From NCBI GenBank assembly GCA_963627135.1, contig CAVFZY010000032.1, positions 1 to 64,000 of the forward strand: a stretch of 64,000 bases of DNA. Direction: 5' to 3'. Positions 52,922-61,085 of this stretch are shown piece by piece (positions within the stretch are counted from its first letter, which is position 1; each line of letters opens with the position of its first letter). The notes beneath the pieces are model-generated. The model was not told the DNA's origin, did no database searches, and worked only from the letters and a program-made list of their open reading frames with translations. Source of the stretch: CAG-103 sp963627135 (GTDB taxonomy: Bacteria; Bacillota; Clostridia; Oscillospirales; Oscillospiraceae). The position numbers and the translations under genes are program-made.

Positions 52922-53922
52922 TTCGCGATCACCTCACGGATACTGCGCACCTTTTTGGCGAGGTCGTCGTAGACCTCCGGGCGCAGGGACTGCGCGCCGT
53001 CGCACAGGGCGTGCATGGGGTCGTTGTGCACCTCGATGATGAGGCCGTCCGCGCCGCAGGCCGTCGCGGCGAGCGCCATCGGCTCGACGAGGCGGGCAAT
53101 GCCGGTCGCATGGCTCGGATCGACGATGATGGGCAGGTGCGTCAGCTCCTTGAGCATGGGCACGGCCGCGAGGTCGAGCGTGTTGCGGGTGTAATCGTCG
53201 AACGTGCGGATGCCGCGCTCACAGAGAATGACCTGCTCGTTGCCGCCGGCCATGATGTACTCGGCGCTCATGAGCAGCTCCTTGAGCGTGCTGGCAAGGC
53301 CGCGCTTGAGCAGGATGGGCTTGCGGAGCTTGCCGAGCTCGCGCAGAAGGTCGAAGTTCTGCATGTTGCGCGCGCCGACCTGAATGATGTCCACATCCTC
53401 GAACAGGGGCAGGTGCTCCACGCCCATGATCTCCGTCACGATGGGCAGGCCGGTCTCCTGCCGCGCGATCTTGAGCAGCTCGAGGCCGGTGGCCTTCAGG
53501 CCCTGGAAGTCGTAGGGCGAAGTGCGGGGCTTGAACGCGCCGCCGCGCAGGATGTTCGCACCGGAGGCCTTGACGGCCTTCGCGACCGCGACGATCTGCT
53601 CCTCGGACTCGACGGAGCAGGGGCCGGCAATCATAACGAAGTTGCCGCCGCCGATCTTCACGCCGCCGACGTCAATGACGGTATTGTCCGGGTGGAACTT
53701 GCGGTTGCAGCACTTGAAGGGCTCAGTCACGCGCTTTACGCTGTCGACGATGCCGAGACTCGCGATCAGGTCCATGTCCACGCGGGTCGTATCGCCGACG
53801 AGGCCGAGCACGGTCTGGTATTCGCCCTCGGAAATGTGGATGGTCAGGCCCTGACCCTTGAGCCAGTCGATGAGCTGCTCGCGCTTTGCTGCGTCCACGC
53901 CATGTTTGAGTACGACGATCAT
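52918..53922 (-). CDS. aroF: DAHP synthase, type I-beta with N-terminal regulatory domain
   Basis: First committed enzyme of the pathway (334 residues), condensing PEP and erythrose 4-phosphate. An N-terminal ferredoxin-like (ACT-like) domain (about 1-70, MIVVLKHGVDAAKREQLIDW) precedes the catalytic barrel with MIAGPCSVES, GGAFKPRTSPYDFQG, the KRGLAST and IVDPSHATG motifs. Type I-beta enzymes with this extension are feedback-inhibited by Tyr/Phe. It is preceded by an attenuator with a Phe/Tyr leader peptide. Confidence 0.95.
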   Translation of the reverse strand: MIVVLKHGVDAAKREQLIDWLKGQGLTIHISEGEYQTVLGLVGDTTRVDMDLIASLGIVDSVKRVTEPFKCCNRKFHPDNTVIDVGGVKIGGGNFVMIAGPCSVESEEQIVAVAKAVKASGANILRGGAFKPRTSPYDFQGLKATGLELLKIARQETGLPIVTEIMGVEHLPLFEDVDIIQVGARNMQNFDLLRELGKLRKPILLKRGLASTLKELLMSAEYIMAGGNEQVILCERGIRTFDDYTRNTLDLAAVPMLKELTHLPIIVDPSHATGIARLVEPMALAATACGADGLIIEVHNDPMHALCDGAQSLRPEVYDDLAKKVRSIREVIAK

Positions 53923-53964
53923 GATGATTACCTCCGATGTATTTACCTGAATTTTTGTTTTTCA

Positions 53965-54001
53965 AAAGAAAAATGCGGCACAGGCTCAACCTGTGCCGCA
54001 T
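53965..54001 (-). terminator. Attenuator terminator before aroF
   Basis: A 12-bp perfect stem ATGCGGCACAGG / CCTGTGCCGCAT around TTGAG, followed by TTTTTCTTTT on the minus strand, 43 bases before the aroF start and 49 bases after the leader peptide stop. A small CTCGGAATCCGAG hairpin (54010-54022) lies between leader and terminator and may take part in the antiterminator choice. Confidence 0.85.
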
Positions 54002-54049
54002 GAAACATTCTCGGAATCCGAGCTATTTTTGCATCACAAATCAGCCTTA

Positions 54050-54103
54050 CTATATTGTCATAGTAAAGTAATAAGCGTATGCAAAAAAGTAGTTACGGTT
54101 CAT
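54050..54103 (-). CDS. Phe/Tyr-rich leader peptide of the aromatic operon
   Basis: Seventeen-residue open frame MNRNYFFAYAYYFTMTI with GGAG nine bases before its ATG. Seven of 17 residues are aromatic (4 Tyr, 3 Phe) and cluster within nine codons. It follows a strong promoter and precedes a terminator, the standard layout for ribosome-mediated transcription attenuation: slow translation of Tyr/Phe codons when charged tRNA is scarce should prevent the terminator from forming. It was below the size of usual gene calls. Confidence 0.85.
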   Translation of the reverse strand: MNRNYFFAYAYYFTMTI

Positions 54104-54143
54104 GATATTTGCTCCGATTCTGATGAAAAATCTTGATGGTTCG

Positions 54144-54172
54144 AGTATAAAAACTTCGCGCACAAATGTCAA
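54144..54172 (-). promoter_or_regulatory. Promoter of the aromatic amino acid operon
   Basis: On the minus strand TTGACA (54172-54167) and TATACT (54149-54144) are separated by 17 bases, about 40 bases upstream of the leader peptide start. Confidence 0.82.
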
Positions 54173-54240
54173 CCGCAAATTTTCACAAATTCCGCATTTT
54201 TTTGCGCCCCGGCGTATGGCAGATGCCCAAGAAGCAGCCA

Positions 54241-54274
54241 AAAAGTGTGCGGGGGCGGCATTTGCCGCCCCCGC
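54241..54274 (-). terminator. Terminator of the SLH phosphoesterase gene
   Basis: GCGGGGGCGGCA with its complement and a 2-base loop, followed by ACACTTTTT on the minus strand, 40 bases past the stop. Confidence 0.82.
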
Positions 54275-54313
54275 TGGGAAATTGCTGTGCCGGGAAAGTA
54301 TGAAAAAGAGGAT

Positions 54314-57082
54314 TCAAGCATTAACCACGTGCTCGACGTAGCCCATGAGGATCCTGGCGACCTGGGCGCGGGAAGCGCTGCCCTGGGGGTCGAGAATCGT
54401 TTGCGTGCCGCGCACCGCGCCGCTGACGAGGCCGGATGCATTGGCCCACGCGAGGGCAGACTGTGCCCAGTCAGACACACTGCCGGCGTCCGGGAACACC
54501 GAGAGGTCGGCGCGCGCGCTGACGTCATAGCCCTTGCTCTGCGCGTAGTTGAAGAGGATGACGGCCGTCTGCTCGCGCGTGACGGCGCCGCTGGGATCGA
54601 AGCGGCCATTGCCGATACCGGCGACCACGCCGTTTTCCGCCGCCCAGGTGACGGCATCGGTGTACCACGCGCCGTCCGGCACATCATCAAACGTGTTGAC
54701 ACCCTTCGGTGCGGGCTCGCCCGCGAGCCGCCACAGCACGGACACGAGCATGGCGCGGGTCATGGTCACATCCGGGGCGAAGGTCGTGTCAGTCGTGCCG
54801 GCGAAGAGACCGTTATTGTAGGCATAGGCCGCCGCGCCGTAGTACCAGCTGCCGGCGGGCACATCCGTGAACGGGAAGCGCGCAATGGCCGTCACTCCGG
54901 AGACGACATCGAAGGCATAGGTCTGCTGCTGCGCATCCAATGCACCGCCGACGGCGGAGATGGTGCCGTCCTCGGCAAGGCTCCACGCGGTGAGCGCATC
55001 CGCTGCGCGCACCGGGACGCTGGCGCGCACGCTGCCGGCCGGGTAGCTTGCCGCTGCGCCGTCGACGGTGACGGAGGCGCTGGCAAGCGTCGCCGTGGCG
55101 GTCTGCGAACCGAGGGCACGCTGCTGTGCAGCGTTGAGAGAGGCCCCCGTGAGCGAGACGGCAACATCCTTGTGCAGGTCGAGCGCCGCAAGCGCGTCGC
55201 TGTCGAGTGTGACGGTGCCGGCTGCGAACTGTACCTGCAGGGCCGCAACGCCCGCATTGCGCGCGTTGATGATCGACCGGCCGGCGAGGATGACCGTGTC
55301 GGCTGCGGGATCGGTGGCGTCGACCGTCACGGTCGCGCCGGACTGGGCGTCCGTGGCCGCGCGGAGCTGGCGGCTGGTGAGGAACACCGTCGCCGTGCTG
55401 CCCTGCACGTACGCCTGCGTGGTCGCGGTGCTGCTGCCGCTGACGGGCAGAAGACGAACCTGCGCGTCACCGCTGTTTTCGATCAGGAACGTCATGTCAT
55501 TGTCGTTCGGGCAGTTGTTGTCCACGCTCATGGACACGACAATCTTCACAAGCAGGTCGTTGAGCTGGCTCTTGAGGTACTTGGTGAACAGGCCCTGGAA
55601 CTTCGTAAAGAGCACGCTGCCGCGGCCAAAGGTGTCTCTGGCAACGATGTCGAGCACCTGATCGAGCAGGGCGCCGCTCTTAAGCTGATCGACGCCGGAC
55701 TGCACCCAGGCGGGATAATTGCCGTCGTCCTCGCCGGCGAGGTTGCACTGGTAGATCCAGTTGGCGAAGTCGAGCAGGTTCTTACCCTCCGCGATCGGGA
55801 CAACGGCCACATCATCAATGATCTGGTCGATGTTCGCCACGATCTTCGTGACCGGCCAGGTGTTCTCCGGCAGGAACTTGCTGAAGAACGACTTGATAAA
55901 GCTGCCCGCGACCGTCTTGAGCATATCGGTCGAGAAGCCGTGCGCGCGGCCGTACTCCGTGAGATCATCGATGGTCTTGGCCGATCCGGTCAGAGGATCC
56001 GTATAGCTGATGGGGCCGAAGTGCGTGCGCGTGCCGGTGGAAACGACTGTCGCGTCCGTGCTGCGGCGGACCTCCACGAAGCGCAGCGGCGACGGGTAGG
56101 TCAGGCCGGAGCCGGTCTCGATATCATAAATGGTGTTGCCGGCGTCCGTGGTTTTGGCGGCAATATCGACCGCGTGCATATGGCCGGTGAACATGACGCT
56201 CATGCCCGCATCGGCATACTCCTGTGCGAGCCGCTCGTAGTCGTTCACGAGGTACATCGGCAGGATGGTCGGCTCGACGTCAAAGTGTGCGACGAGGCCG
56301 TGGTGCTGCATGCCGAGCACGACATCGCCGCGGGCCTTGGCGGCCTGGATCTGGGCGATGACCCACTGTTCGAGGTCGACACTGATGGCACCGCTCGTCT
56401 CGTGTTCGTCCTCGCCGGTGGAGGTGTTGTCCGAGCTGTAGCGGCCGGTGTCGACGACGACGAGGGTGAAGCCGTCCGCCGGGCGGGCCACATAGGACAG
56501 GCCGCCCGCTTCCTTGCCGGCCGGAGGTGTATAGGTCGCAATGACGGTCGGGTCGGAATAGACAAAGTCATAGATCTGCTTGAAATCTTCCGGATCCGTG
56601 CGCGTGGCGGGCACCGCCTTGCCGTCGGGCGTGTTGAAGTTCAGCGCGTCCGAGTTGCGGATGTCATGGTTGCCGTTGATAACGTAAATCTTCATGTCCG
56701 GCATTTCCTGCTGCAGCTGCTGCAGCTTTTGCGCCAGCGCCTTGTGGCACTCCTGCTCGCCGTCCTTGGTCAGGTCGCCGGACAGCAGGAGCACATCCGG
56801 CTTGTCCTGGCGCACGGCGTCGAGCAGTGTGCCAAGGATGGCATCGCTCTCGGCAAACATCTTGCGGTCGCTGTTGAGCGCGGTCTGATAATCCTCCGTG
56901 TCGCAGATCATGGACGGCGACAGGTAGTGGTCGTCGGACATGACGGCGATCTTCAGCGTGTCGGTATCCGATTCGCTCTGCGCATCCTGCGCAGCGAAAA
57001 CCGGCACGCTCAGGGCCAGCACCATCGCCACTACCAGCAGCAGCGACAGCAGGCGGGACCCGATGCGTTTCGTGTGCTTCAT
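54314..57082 (-). CDS. Secreted SLH metallophosphoesterase
   Basis: Surface protein of 922 residues. Signal peptide about 1-30 (ending VFAA); calcineurin-like metallophosphoesterase about 42-340 with SDDHYL, LLLSGDLTKDGE, INGNHDIRN, GMQHHGLVAH and FTGHMHAVDI supplying the two-metal ligands; a middle region of about 380 residues with beta-rich and Ala/Thr-rich strands of unknown fold; three SLH domains about 735-920 (FTDVPAGSWYY, FDDVPDGAWYT, FPDAGSVSDWAQ). It probably releases phosphate from external esters or phosphorylated polymers at the wall. The upstream region carries TGTAAA/TTTACA words like the pst promoter, suggesting Pho control. Confidence 0.9.
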   Translation of the reverse strand: MKHTKRIGSRLLSLLLVVAMVLALSVPVFAAQDAQSESDTDTLKIAVMSDDHYLSPSMICDTEDYQTALNSDRKMFAESDAILGTLLDAVRQDKPDVLLLSGDLTKDGEQECHKALAQKLQQLQQEMPDMKIYVINGNHDIRNSDALNFNTPDGKAVPATRTDPEDFKQIYDFVYSDPTVIATYTPPAGKEAGGLSYVARPADGFTLVVVDTGRYSSDNTSTGEDEHETSGAISVDLEQWVIAQIQAAKARGDVVLGMQHHGLVAHFDVEPTILPMYLVNDYERLAQEYADAGMSVMFTGHMHAVDIAAKTTDAGNTIYDIETGSGLTYPSPLRFVEVRRSTDATVVSTGTRTHFGPISYTDPLTGSAKTIDDLTEYGRAHGFSTDMLKTVAGSFIKSFFSKFLPENTWPVTKIVANIDQIIDDVAVVPIAEGKNLLDFANWIYQCNLAGEDDGNYPAWVQSGVDQLKSGALLDQVLDIVARDTFGRGSVLFTKFQGLFTKYLKSQLNDLLVKIVVSMSVDNNCPNDNDMTFLIENSGDAQVRLLPVSGSSTATTQAYVQGSTATVFLTSRQLRAATDAQSGATVTVDATDPAADTVILAGRSIINARNAGVAALQVQFAAGTVTLDSDALAALDLHKDVAVSLTGASLNAAQQRALGSQTATATLASASVTVDGAAASYPAGSVRASVPVRAADALTAWSLAEDGTISAVGGALDAQQQTYAFDVVSGVTAIARFPFTDVPAGSWYYGAAAYAYNNGLFAGTTDTTFAPDVTMTRAMLVSVLWRLAGEPAPKGVNTFDDVPDGAWYTDAVTWAAENGVVAGIGNGRFDPSGAVTREQTAVILFNYAQSKGYDVSARADLSVFPDAGSVSDWAQSALAWANASGLVSGAVRGTQTILDPQGSASRAQVARILMGYVEHVVNA

Positions 57083-57135
57083 CTCTTCCTCCTGTAATAT
57101 TCTAGATTCTGGCTCTTACAAGCTCATGCTCCTGT

Positions 57136-57211
57136 TTTACACAGCGCGTGTAAAGTCTGAAACCGCGGGTATGTAAAGTTCCTGTGCGGTAAAGTATCGA
57201 CGATTTTACAT
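57136..57211 (-). promoter_or_regulatory. TGTAAA-rich region, possible Pho boxes
   Basis: Plus-strand words: the dyad TTTACAC-AGCGC-GTGTAAA (57136-57154), ATGTAAAG (57171), CGGTAAAG (57187) and TTTTACAT (57204). They lie upstream of the minus-strand phosphoesterase and partly upstream of the thi promoter. Similar to, but less regularly spaced than, the pstS repeats. Confidence 0.45.
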
Positions 57212-57218
57212 TCCCGCC

Positions 57219-57247
57219 TTGACAAGCCGCACCGGGAGGCCTATGAT
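57219..57247 (+). promoter_or_regulatory. Promoter of the thiamin salvage operon
   Basis: TTGACA and TATGAT with a 17-base spacer, directly before the TPP riboswitch. Confidence 0.8.
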
Positions 57248-57257
57248 AAATGCGACA

Positions 57258-57345
57258 AATACGGGGAGCCGCTTTGGCTGAGAGTAAGCATCCGCTTAGA
57301 CCCGCACACCTGATTTGGACAATGCCAACGTAGGGATTCATACTG
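57258..57345 (+). ncRNA. TPP riboswitch (THI element)
   Basis: Conserved core in order: GGGGAGCC, GGCTGAGAG, GACCCGCACACCTGAT, TGGACAATGCCAACGTAGGGA. It senses thiamin pyrophosphate. A terminator follows ten bases downstream, so excess TPP should terminate transcription before thiM. Confidence 0.95.
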
Positions 57346-57354
57346 CCGGACCAC

Positions 57355-57389
57355 AACAGCAGCACTCTTTACGGGCGCTGCTGTTTTTT
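57355..57389 (+). terminator. Expression-platform terminator of the TPP riboswitch
   Basis: AACAGCAGC pairs with GCTGCTGTT and is followed by six T residues, 36 bases before thiM. Confidence 0.85.
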
Positions 57390-57425
57390 CGTGCAGATAT
57401 TCCCCGGAAGAAAGGAGTCATTTTT

Positions 57426-58256
57426 ATGGAGCAAGTGCTCAAGACCACGCTCGAGAACGTGCGCGCGAAAACGCCGCTCGTGCACAACATTACAAACTAC
57501 GTCACCGTCAACGACGTGGCGAACGTCCTGCTGGCGGCCGGCGGCTCGCCGATCATGTCCGACGATGCCGACGATGTCGAGGACATCACGAGCATCTGCG
57601 GCGGGCTGAACATCAACATCGGTACGCTCAACAAAAACACCATCCCGTCGATGTTCCTCGCCGGGAAGAAGGCAAACGAGCTGGGCCATATCGTCCTGCT
57701 CGACCCCGTTGGCGCGGGCGCGAGCCGCCTGCGCACCGACACGGCCAACCGGCTCATGCAGGAAGTGCGCTTTGACGCCGTGCGCGGCAACATCTCCGAG
57801 ATCAAGACGCTCTGCACCGGCAGCGGCAGCACCAAGGGCGTGGACGCCGACGCGGTCGACGCCGTGACGGAGGAAAATCTTGACGACGGCGTGCAGCTCG
57901 TCAAGACCTTCGCGCAGAGAGCCGGCTGCATCATCGCCGTGACCGGCGCGATTGACCTCGTGAGCGACGGCGCGCGCTGCTGGTGCATCCGCAACGGCCG
58001 CGCGGAGATGAGCCGCATCACCGGCACGGGCTGTCAGCTCTCGGCGCTGATGACGGCGTTTCTGGTCGCAAATCCCGACCGCAAGCTCGAGGCCGCGGCG
58101 GCCGCCGTGTGCATGATGGGACTCGCGGGCGAGATTGGCTGGGCCAACATGCAGCCCGGCGACGGCAACAGCACCTACCGCAACCGCATCATCGACGCCA
58201 TTTTCAACATGACCGGCGACGCGCTGGAGGAAGGGGCCAAGTATGAACTGCGATAA
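57426..58256 (+). CDS. thiM: Hydroxyethylthiazole kinase
   Basis: Kinase of 276 residues salvaging the thiazole moiety. Start 57426 with AAGGAG upstream. Motifs: VHNITNYVTVNDVANVLLA, GGSPIMSDD, DPVGAGASRLRT and GTGCQLSALM near the active Cys. First gene of the riboswitch operon; overlaps thiE by 14 bases. Confidence 0.96.
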   Translation: MEQVLKTTLENVRAKTPLVHNITNYVTVNDVANVLLAAGGSPIMSDDADDVEDITSICGGLNINIGTLNKNTIPSMFLAGKKANELGHIVLLDPVGAGASRLRTDTANRLMQEVRFDAVRGNISEIKTLCTGSGSTKGVDADAVDAVTEENLDDGVQLVKTFAQRAGCIIAVTGAIDLVSDGARCWCIRNGRAEMSRITGTGCQLSALMTAFLVANPDRKLEAAAAAVCMMGLAGEIGWANMQPGDGNSTYRNRIIDAIFNMTGDALEEGAKYELR

Positions 58257-58884
58257 CGCGTCTCTGCTGCTCTATGCCGTGACCGACCGCTCGTGGCTGC
58301 ACGGCCAGACGCTCTACGAGCAGGCAGAGCAGGCGCTGCAGGGCGGCGCAACGTTTTTACAGCTGCGTGAAAAGGAACTCGACGAGGCGCATTTTCAAGA
58401 GGAAGCCATCGCGCTCAAGGCGCTGTGCCGGCAGTACGGCGTGCCGTTCGTGCTCGATGACAACGTGGCGCTCGCCATAGCAACGGACGCCGACGGCGTG
58501 CACGTCGGCCAGAGCGACATGGCGGCCGGAAAAGTGCGCGCGCTCATCGGCCCGGACAAGATCCTCGGTGTGTCGGCCCAGACGGTGGAGGAAGCGCTGC
58601 TGGCCGAGCGCGAGGGCGCGGACTATCTCGGCGTGGGCGCCGTATTCCCGACCGGGACGAAAGCCGACGCCGACGCCGTGAGCTATGACACTCTGCGTGA
58701 CATCTGCGCGGCCGTGTCCATCCCGGTCATCGCCATCGGCGGCATCACGAAGGACAATGTCACCCAACTCTCCGGCAGCGGCATCGTCGGCGTCGCCGTC
58801 GTGAGCGCAATCTTCGCGCAGCCGGACATCCCCGCCGCCACGCGCGCGCTCAAAGCCGCCGTGCGAGCGGCGCTGGACCTGTGA
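58243..58884 (+). CDS. thiE: Thiamin-phosphate synthase
   Basis: Enzyme of 213 residues joining HMP-PP and thiazole phosphate. Motifs: LLYAVTDRSWL, GGATFLQLREKELDE, VPFVLDDNVALAIATDADGVHVGQSD and DYLGVGAVFPTGTK, then AIGGITKDN. Full length. Overlaps thiM. Confidence 0.96.
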   Translation: MNCDNASLLLYAVTDRSWLHGQTLYEQAEQALQGGATFLQLREKELDEAHFQEEAIALKALCRQYGVPFVLDDNVALAIATDADGVHVGQSDMAAGKVRALIGPDKILGVSAQTVEEALLAEREGADYLGVGAVFPTGTKADADAVSYDTLRDICAAVSIPVIAIGGITKDNVTQLSGSGIVGVAVVSAIFAQPDIPAATRALKAAVRAALDL

Positions 58885-58984
58885 CCCCCTGCGCGCGGGC
58901 GCAGACAAGATAATAAAATAGCGGCGGATCGGGGGCACCACTTTCCGTCGCTCAACAAAATTGATGCTGAAAAGGAGACAGAAT

Positions 58985-59788
58985 ATGAAAACAGCATTAA
59001 CGATCGCCGGAAGCGATTCCAGCGGAGGCGCCGGTATTCAGGCCGATCTGAAAGCCATGACCATGAATGGCGTATTTGCCATGAGTGCGATCACGGCGCT
59101 GACCGCCCAGAACACGACCGGCGTACAGGGTATTTTTGAAGTGAGCCCGGCATTTCTCGGCCAGCAGATCGACAGCGTCTTTACCGACATCCGGCCTGAC
59201 GCGGTGAAGATCGGCATGGTCGCGTCCTCCGGCCTCATTGAGGTCATTGCCGAGCGGCTGCAGCACTACGCAGCGACGAACATCGTCGTCGACCCCGTGA
59301 TGGTCGCCACGAGCGGCGCGCGGCTCATCTCCGAGGATGCCATCGCCACGCTCGAGGCGCGGCTGCTGCCGCTTGCCACTGTGCTCACGCCCAACATCCC
59401 GGAAGCGGAAGTGCTCTCGGCTCTGACCATTGCCTCCCCCGACGACATGATCGCCGCCGGAAAAGCCATCAGCGAGCGCTACGGCTGCGCCGTCCTGTGC
59501 AAGGGCGGACACCGGCTCAACGACGCCAACGACCTCCTGTACCGCGACGGCAGCTACGAGTGGTTCAACGGCAGGCGCATCGACAACCCCAACACCCACG
59601 GCACCGGCTGCACGCTCTCAAGCGCCATCGCGGCCAACCTCGCCAAGGGCTTTGACCTCGACACGGCCGTCCGCCGCGCAAAGGACTACCTCTCCGGCGC
59701 ACTGGCCGCCATGCTCGACCTCGGCGCCGGTGCCGGCCCGATAGATCACGCGTTCGACCTGAAGCCGGAATACCGGCAGGAGGCCTGA
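58985..59788 (+). CDS. thiD: Hydroxymethylpyrimidine/phosphomethylpyrimidine kinase
   Basis: Kinase of 267 residues. Start 58985 with AAGGAG upstream. Motifs: ALTIAGSDSSGGAGIQADLKAM, VDPVMVATSGARLI, LTPNIPEAEVL and NTHGTGCTLSSAIAANLAKG. Phosphorylates HMP and HMP-P. Salvage enzymes without thiC suggest dependence on external pyrimidine. Confidence 0.95.
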   Translation: MKTALTIAGSDSSGGAGIQADLKAMTMNGVFAMSAITALTAQNTTGVQGIFEVSPAFLGQQIDSVFTDIRPDAVKIGMVASSGLIEVIAERLQHYAATNIVVDPVMVATSGARLISEDAIATLEARLLPLATVLTPNIPEAEVLSALTIASPDDMIAAGKAISERYGCAVLCKGGHRLNDANDLLYRDGSYEWFNGRRIDNPNTHGTGCTLSSAIAANLAKGFDLDTAVRRAKDYLSGALAAMLDLGAGAGPIDHAFDLKPEYRQEA

Positions 59789-59790
59789 AC

Positions 59791-60963
59791 GTGAAAAAAA
59801 CATCTGCATTTCAAAACAGCCTCATCTGGTTCGGCGCGGCCGTGTCCATCGCGGAGATCCTTACCGGCACATACTTCGCGCCCCTCGGCTTCGCGAAGGG
59901 CCTGCTCGCCATCCTCGTCGGCCACGTCATCGGCTGCGCGATGTTCTTCTTCGCGGGCCTCATCGGCGGCCGTACCGGCCGCAGCGCCATGGGCACGGTC
60001 GAGCTGAGCTTTGGCCGCATCGGCTGCCTGTTTTTCGCCGCGCTCAACGTGTTGCAGCTCGTCGGCTGGACAGCCATCATGATCTATGACGGCGCGCTGG
60101 CGACGAACACCGTGCTCGGCATCGGCAAGTGGGTGTGGTGCCTCGTCATCGGCGGGCTCATCGTGGTGTGGATCGCCGTCGGCATCAAGAACCTCGGCTG
60201 GATCAACAAGATCGCCATGGCCGCGCTGTTCATCCTCTCGATCGTGCTGTGCGTGGTGGTGTTCCGCGGCGGCACGCCCGTCACGGCGCCGGACGACAGC
60301 CTGAGCTTCGGCGCGGCGGTCGAGCTGGCCGTGGCCATGCCGCTGTCGTGGCTGCCGCTCATCTCCGACTACACGCGCGAGGCCGAAAAGCCATTCGCCG
60401 CCACGCTCTCGAGCACGCTGACCTACGGCGTCGTGAGCTGCTGGATGTACGTCATCGGCATGGGCGCCGCCATCTTCACCGGCGAGGGCGACATCGCGCT
60501 CATCATGGTCAAGGCCGGTCTCGGCGTGGCCGCGCTGCTCATCCTCATCCTCTCGACCGTCACGACGACGTTCCTCGATGCGTACAGCGCCGGCATCTCG
60601 GCAGAGTCCCTGTCGAAGAAGATCAACGGCAAGTATGCCGCGCTCATCGTGACCGTCATCGGCACGGTCTGCGCCATGTGCTTCCCGATGGACGACATCA
60701 CGAACTTCCTGTACCTGATCGGCTCCGTGTTCGCGCCAATGATTGCCATCCAGATCACGGACTTCTTCCTGCTCCGGCGCGGCGGCGTGAGCGGAAAGCT
60801 CGATGTGTGCAGCGCCGTCGTCTGGGTGCTGGGCTTCGTGCTCTACCGCGTGCTCATGACCGTGGACATCCCGGTCGGCAACACGCTGCCCGACATGGCC
60901 GGCACGATGCTCCTGTGCCTGATCGCGCACAAGATCGTCCCGGACAAAACAAAGGCCGCCTGA
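59791..60963 (+). CDS. cytX: Putative hydroxymethylpyrimidine transporter CytX
   Basis: Permease of 390 residues, about 12 hydrophobic segments, of the nucleobase:cation symporter-1 family. GTG start after AGGAGG. Stretches such as FGAAVSIAEILTGTYFAPLG, LPLISDYTRE and STVTTTFLDAYSAGIS match the CytX group, which travels with thiD/thiM under TPP riboswitches and is inferred to import HMP. It ends the thi operon at a terminator. Confidence 0.9.
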   Translation: MKKTSAFQNSLIWFGAAVSIAEILTGTYFAPLGFAKGLLAILVGHVIGCAMFFFAGLIGGRTGRSAMGTVELSFGRIGCLFFAALNVLQLVGWTAIMIYDGALATNTVLGIGKWVWCLVIGGLIVVWIAVGIKNLGWINKIAMAALFILSIVLCVVVFRGGTPVTAPDDSLSFGAAVELAVAMPLSWLPLISDYTREAEKPFAATLSSTLTYGVVSCWMYVIGMGAAIFTGEGDIALIMVKAGLGVAALLILILSTVTTTFLDAYSAGISAESLSKKINGKYAALIVTVIGTVCAMCFPMDDITNFLYLIGSVFAPMIAIQITDFFLLRRGGVSGKLDVCSAVVWVLGFVLYRVLMTVDIPVGNTLPDMAGTMLLCLIAHKIVPDKTKAA

Positions 60964-60990
60964 GCCTTTTGCAAAAATTGCCTGGCTGGA

Positions 60991-61018
60991 AACGCCCGCA
61001 TGATGTGCGGGCGTTTTT
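60991..61018 (+). terminator. Terminator of the thi operon
   Basis: AACGCCCGCA and TGCGGGCGTT with a 5-base loop, followed by a T tract. Confidence 0.85.
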
Positions 61019-61085
61019 GCGTCTTGAATTCCCAGCAAAGCCGTGTTATTTTAAGGACAGAAACAAGATTCAGGGAGGCAGGCAT

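Noticed and set aside
53923..54313. T-box riboswitch before aroF
   Set aside because: No T-box sequence (AGGGTGGNACCGCG-like) is present; the leader peptide plus terminator explains the region better.
54245..57097. A plus-strand 950-residue open frame opposite the SLH phosphoesterase
   Set aside because: Same reason: antisense shadow with no recognisable domain; the minus strand has signal peptide, catalytic motifs and SLH domains.
60129..61085. Long N-terminal extension of the nitrilase
   Set aside because: It overlaps cytX in another frame and the terminator at 60991; the family start and ribosome site are at 61086.
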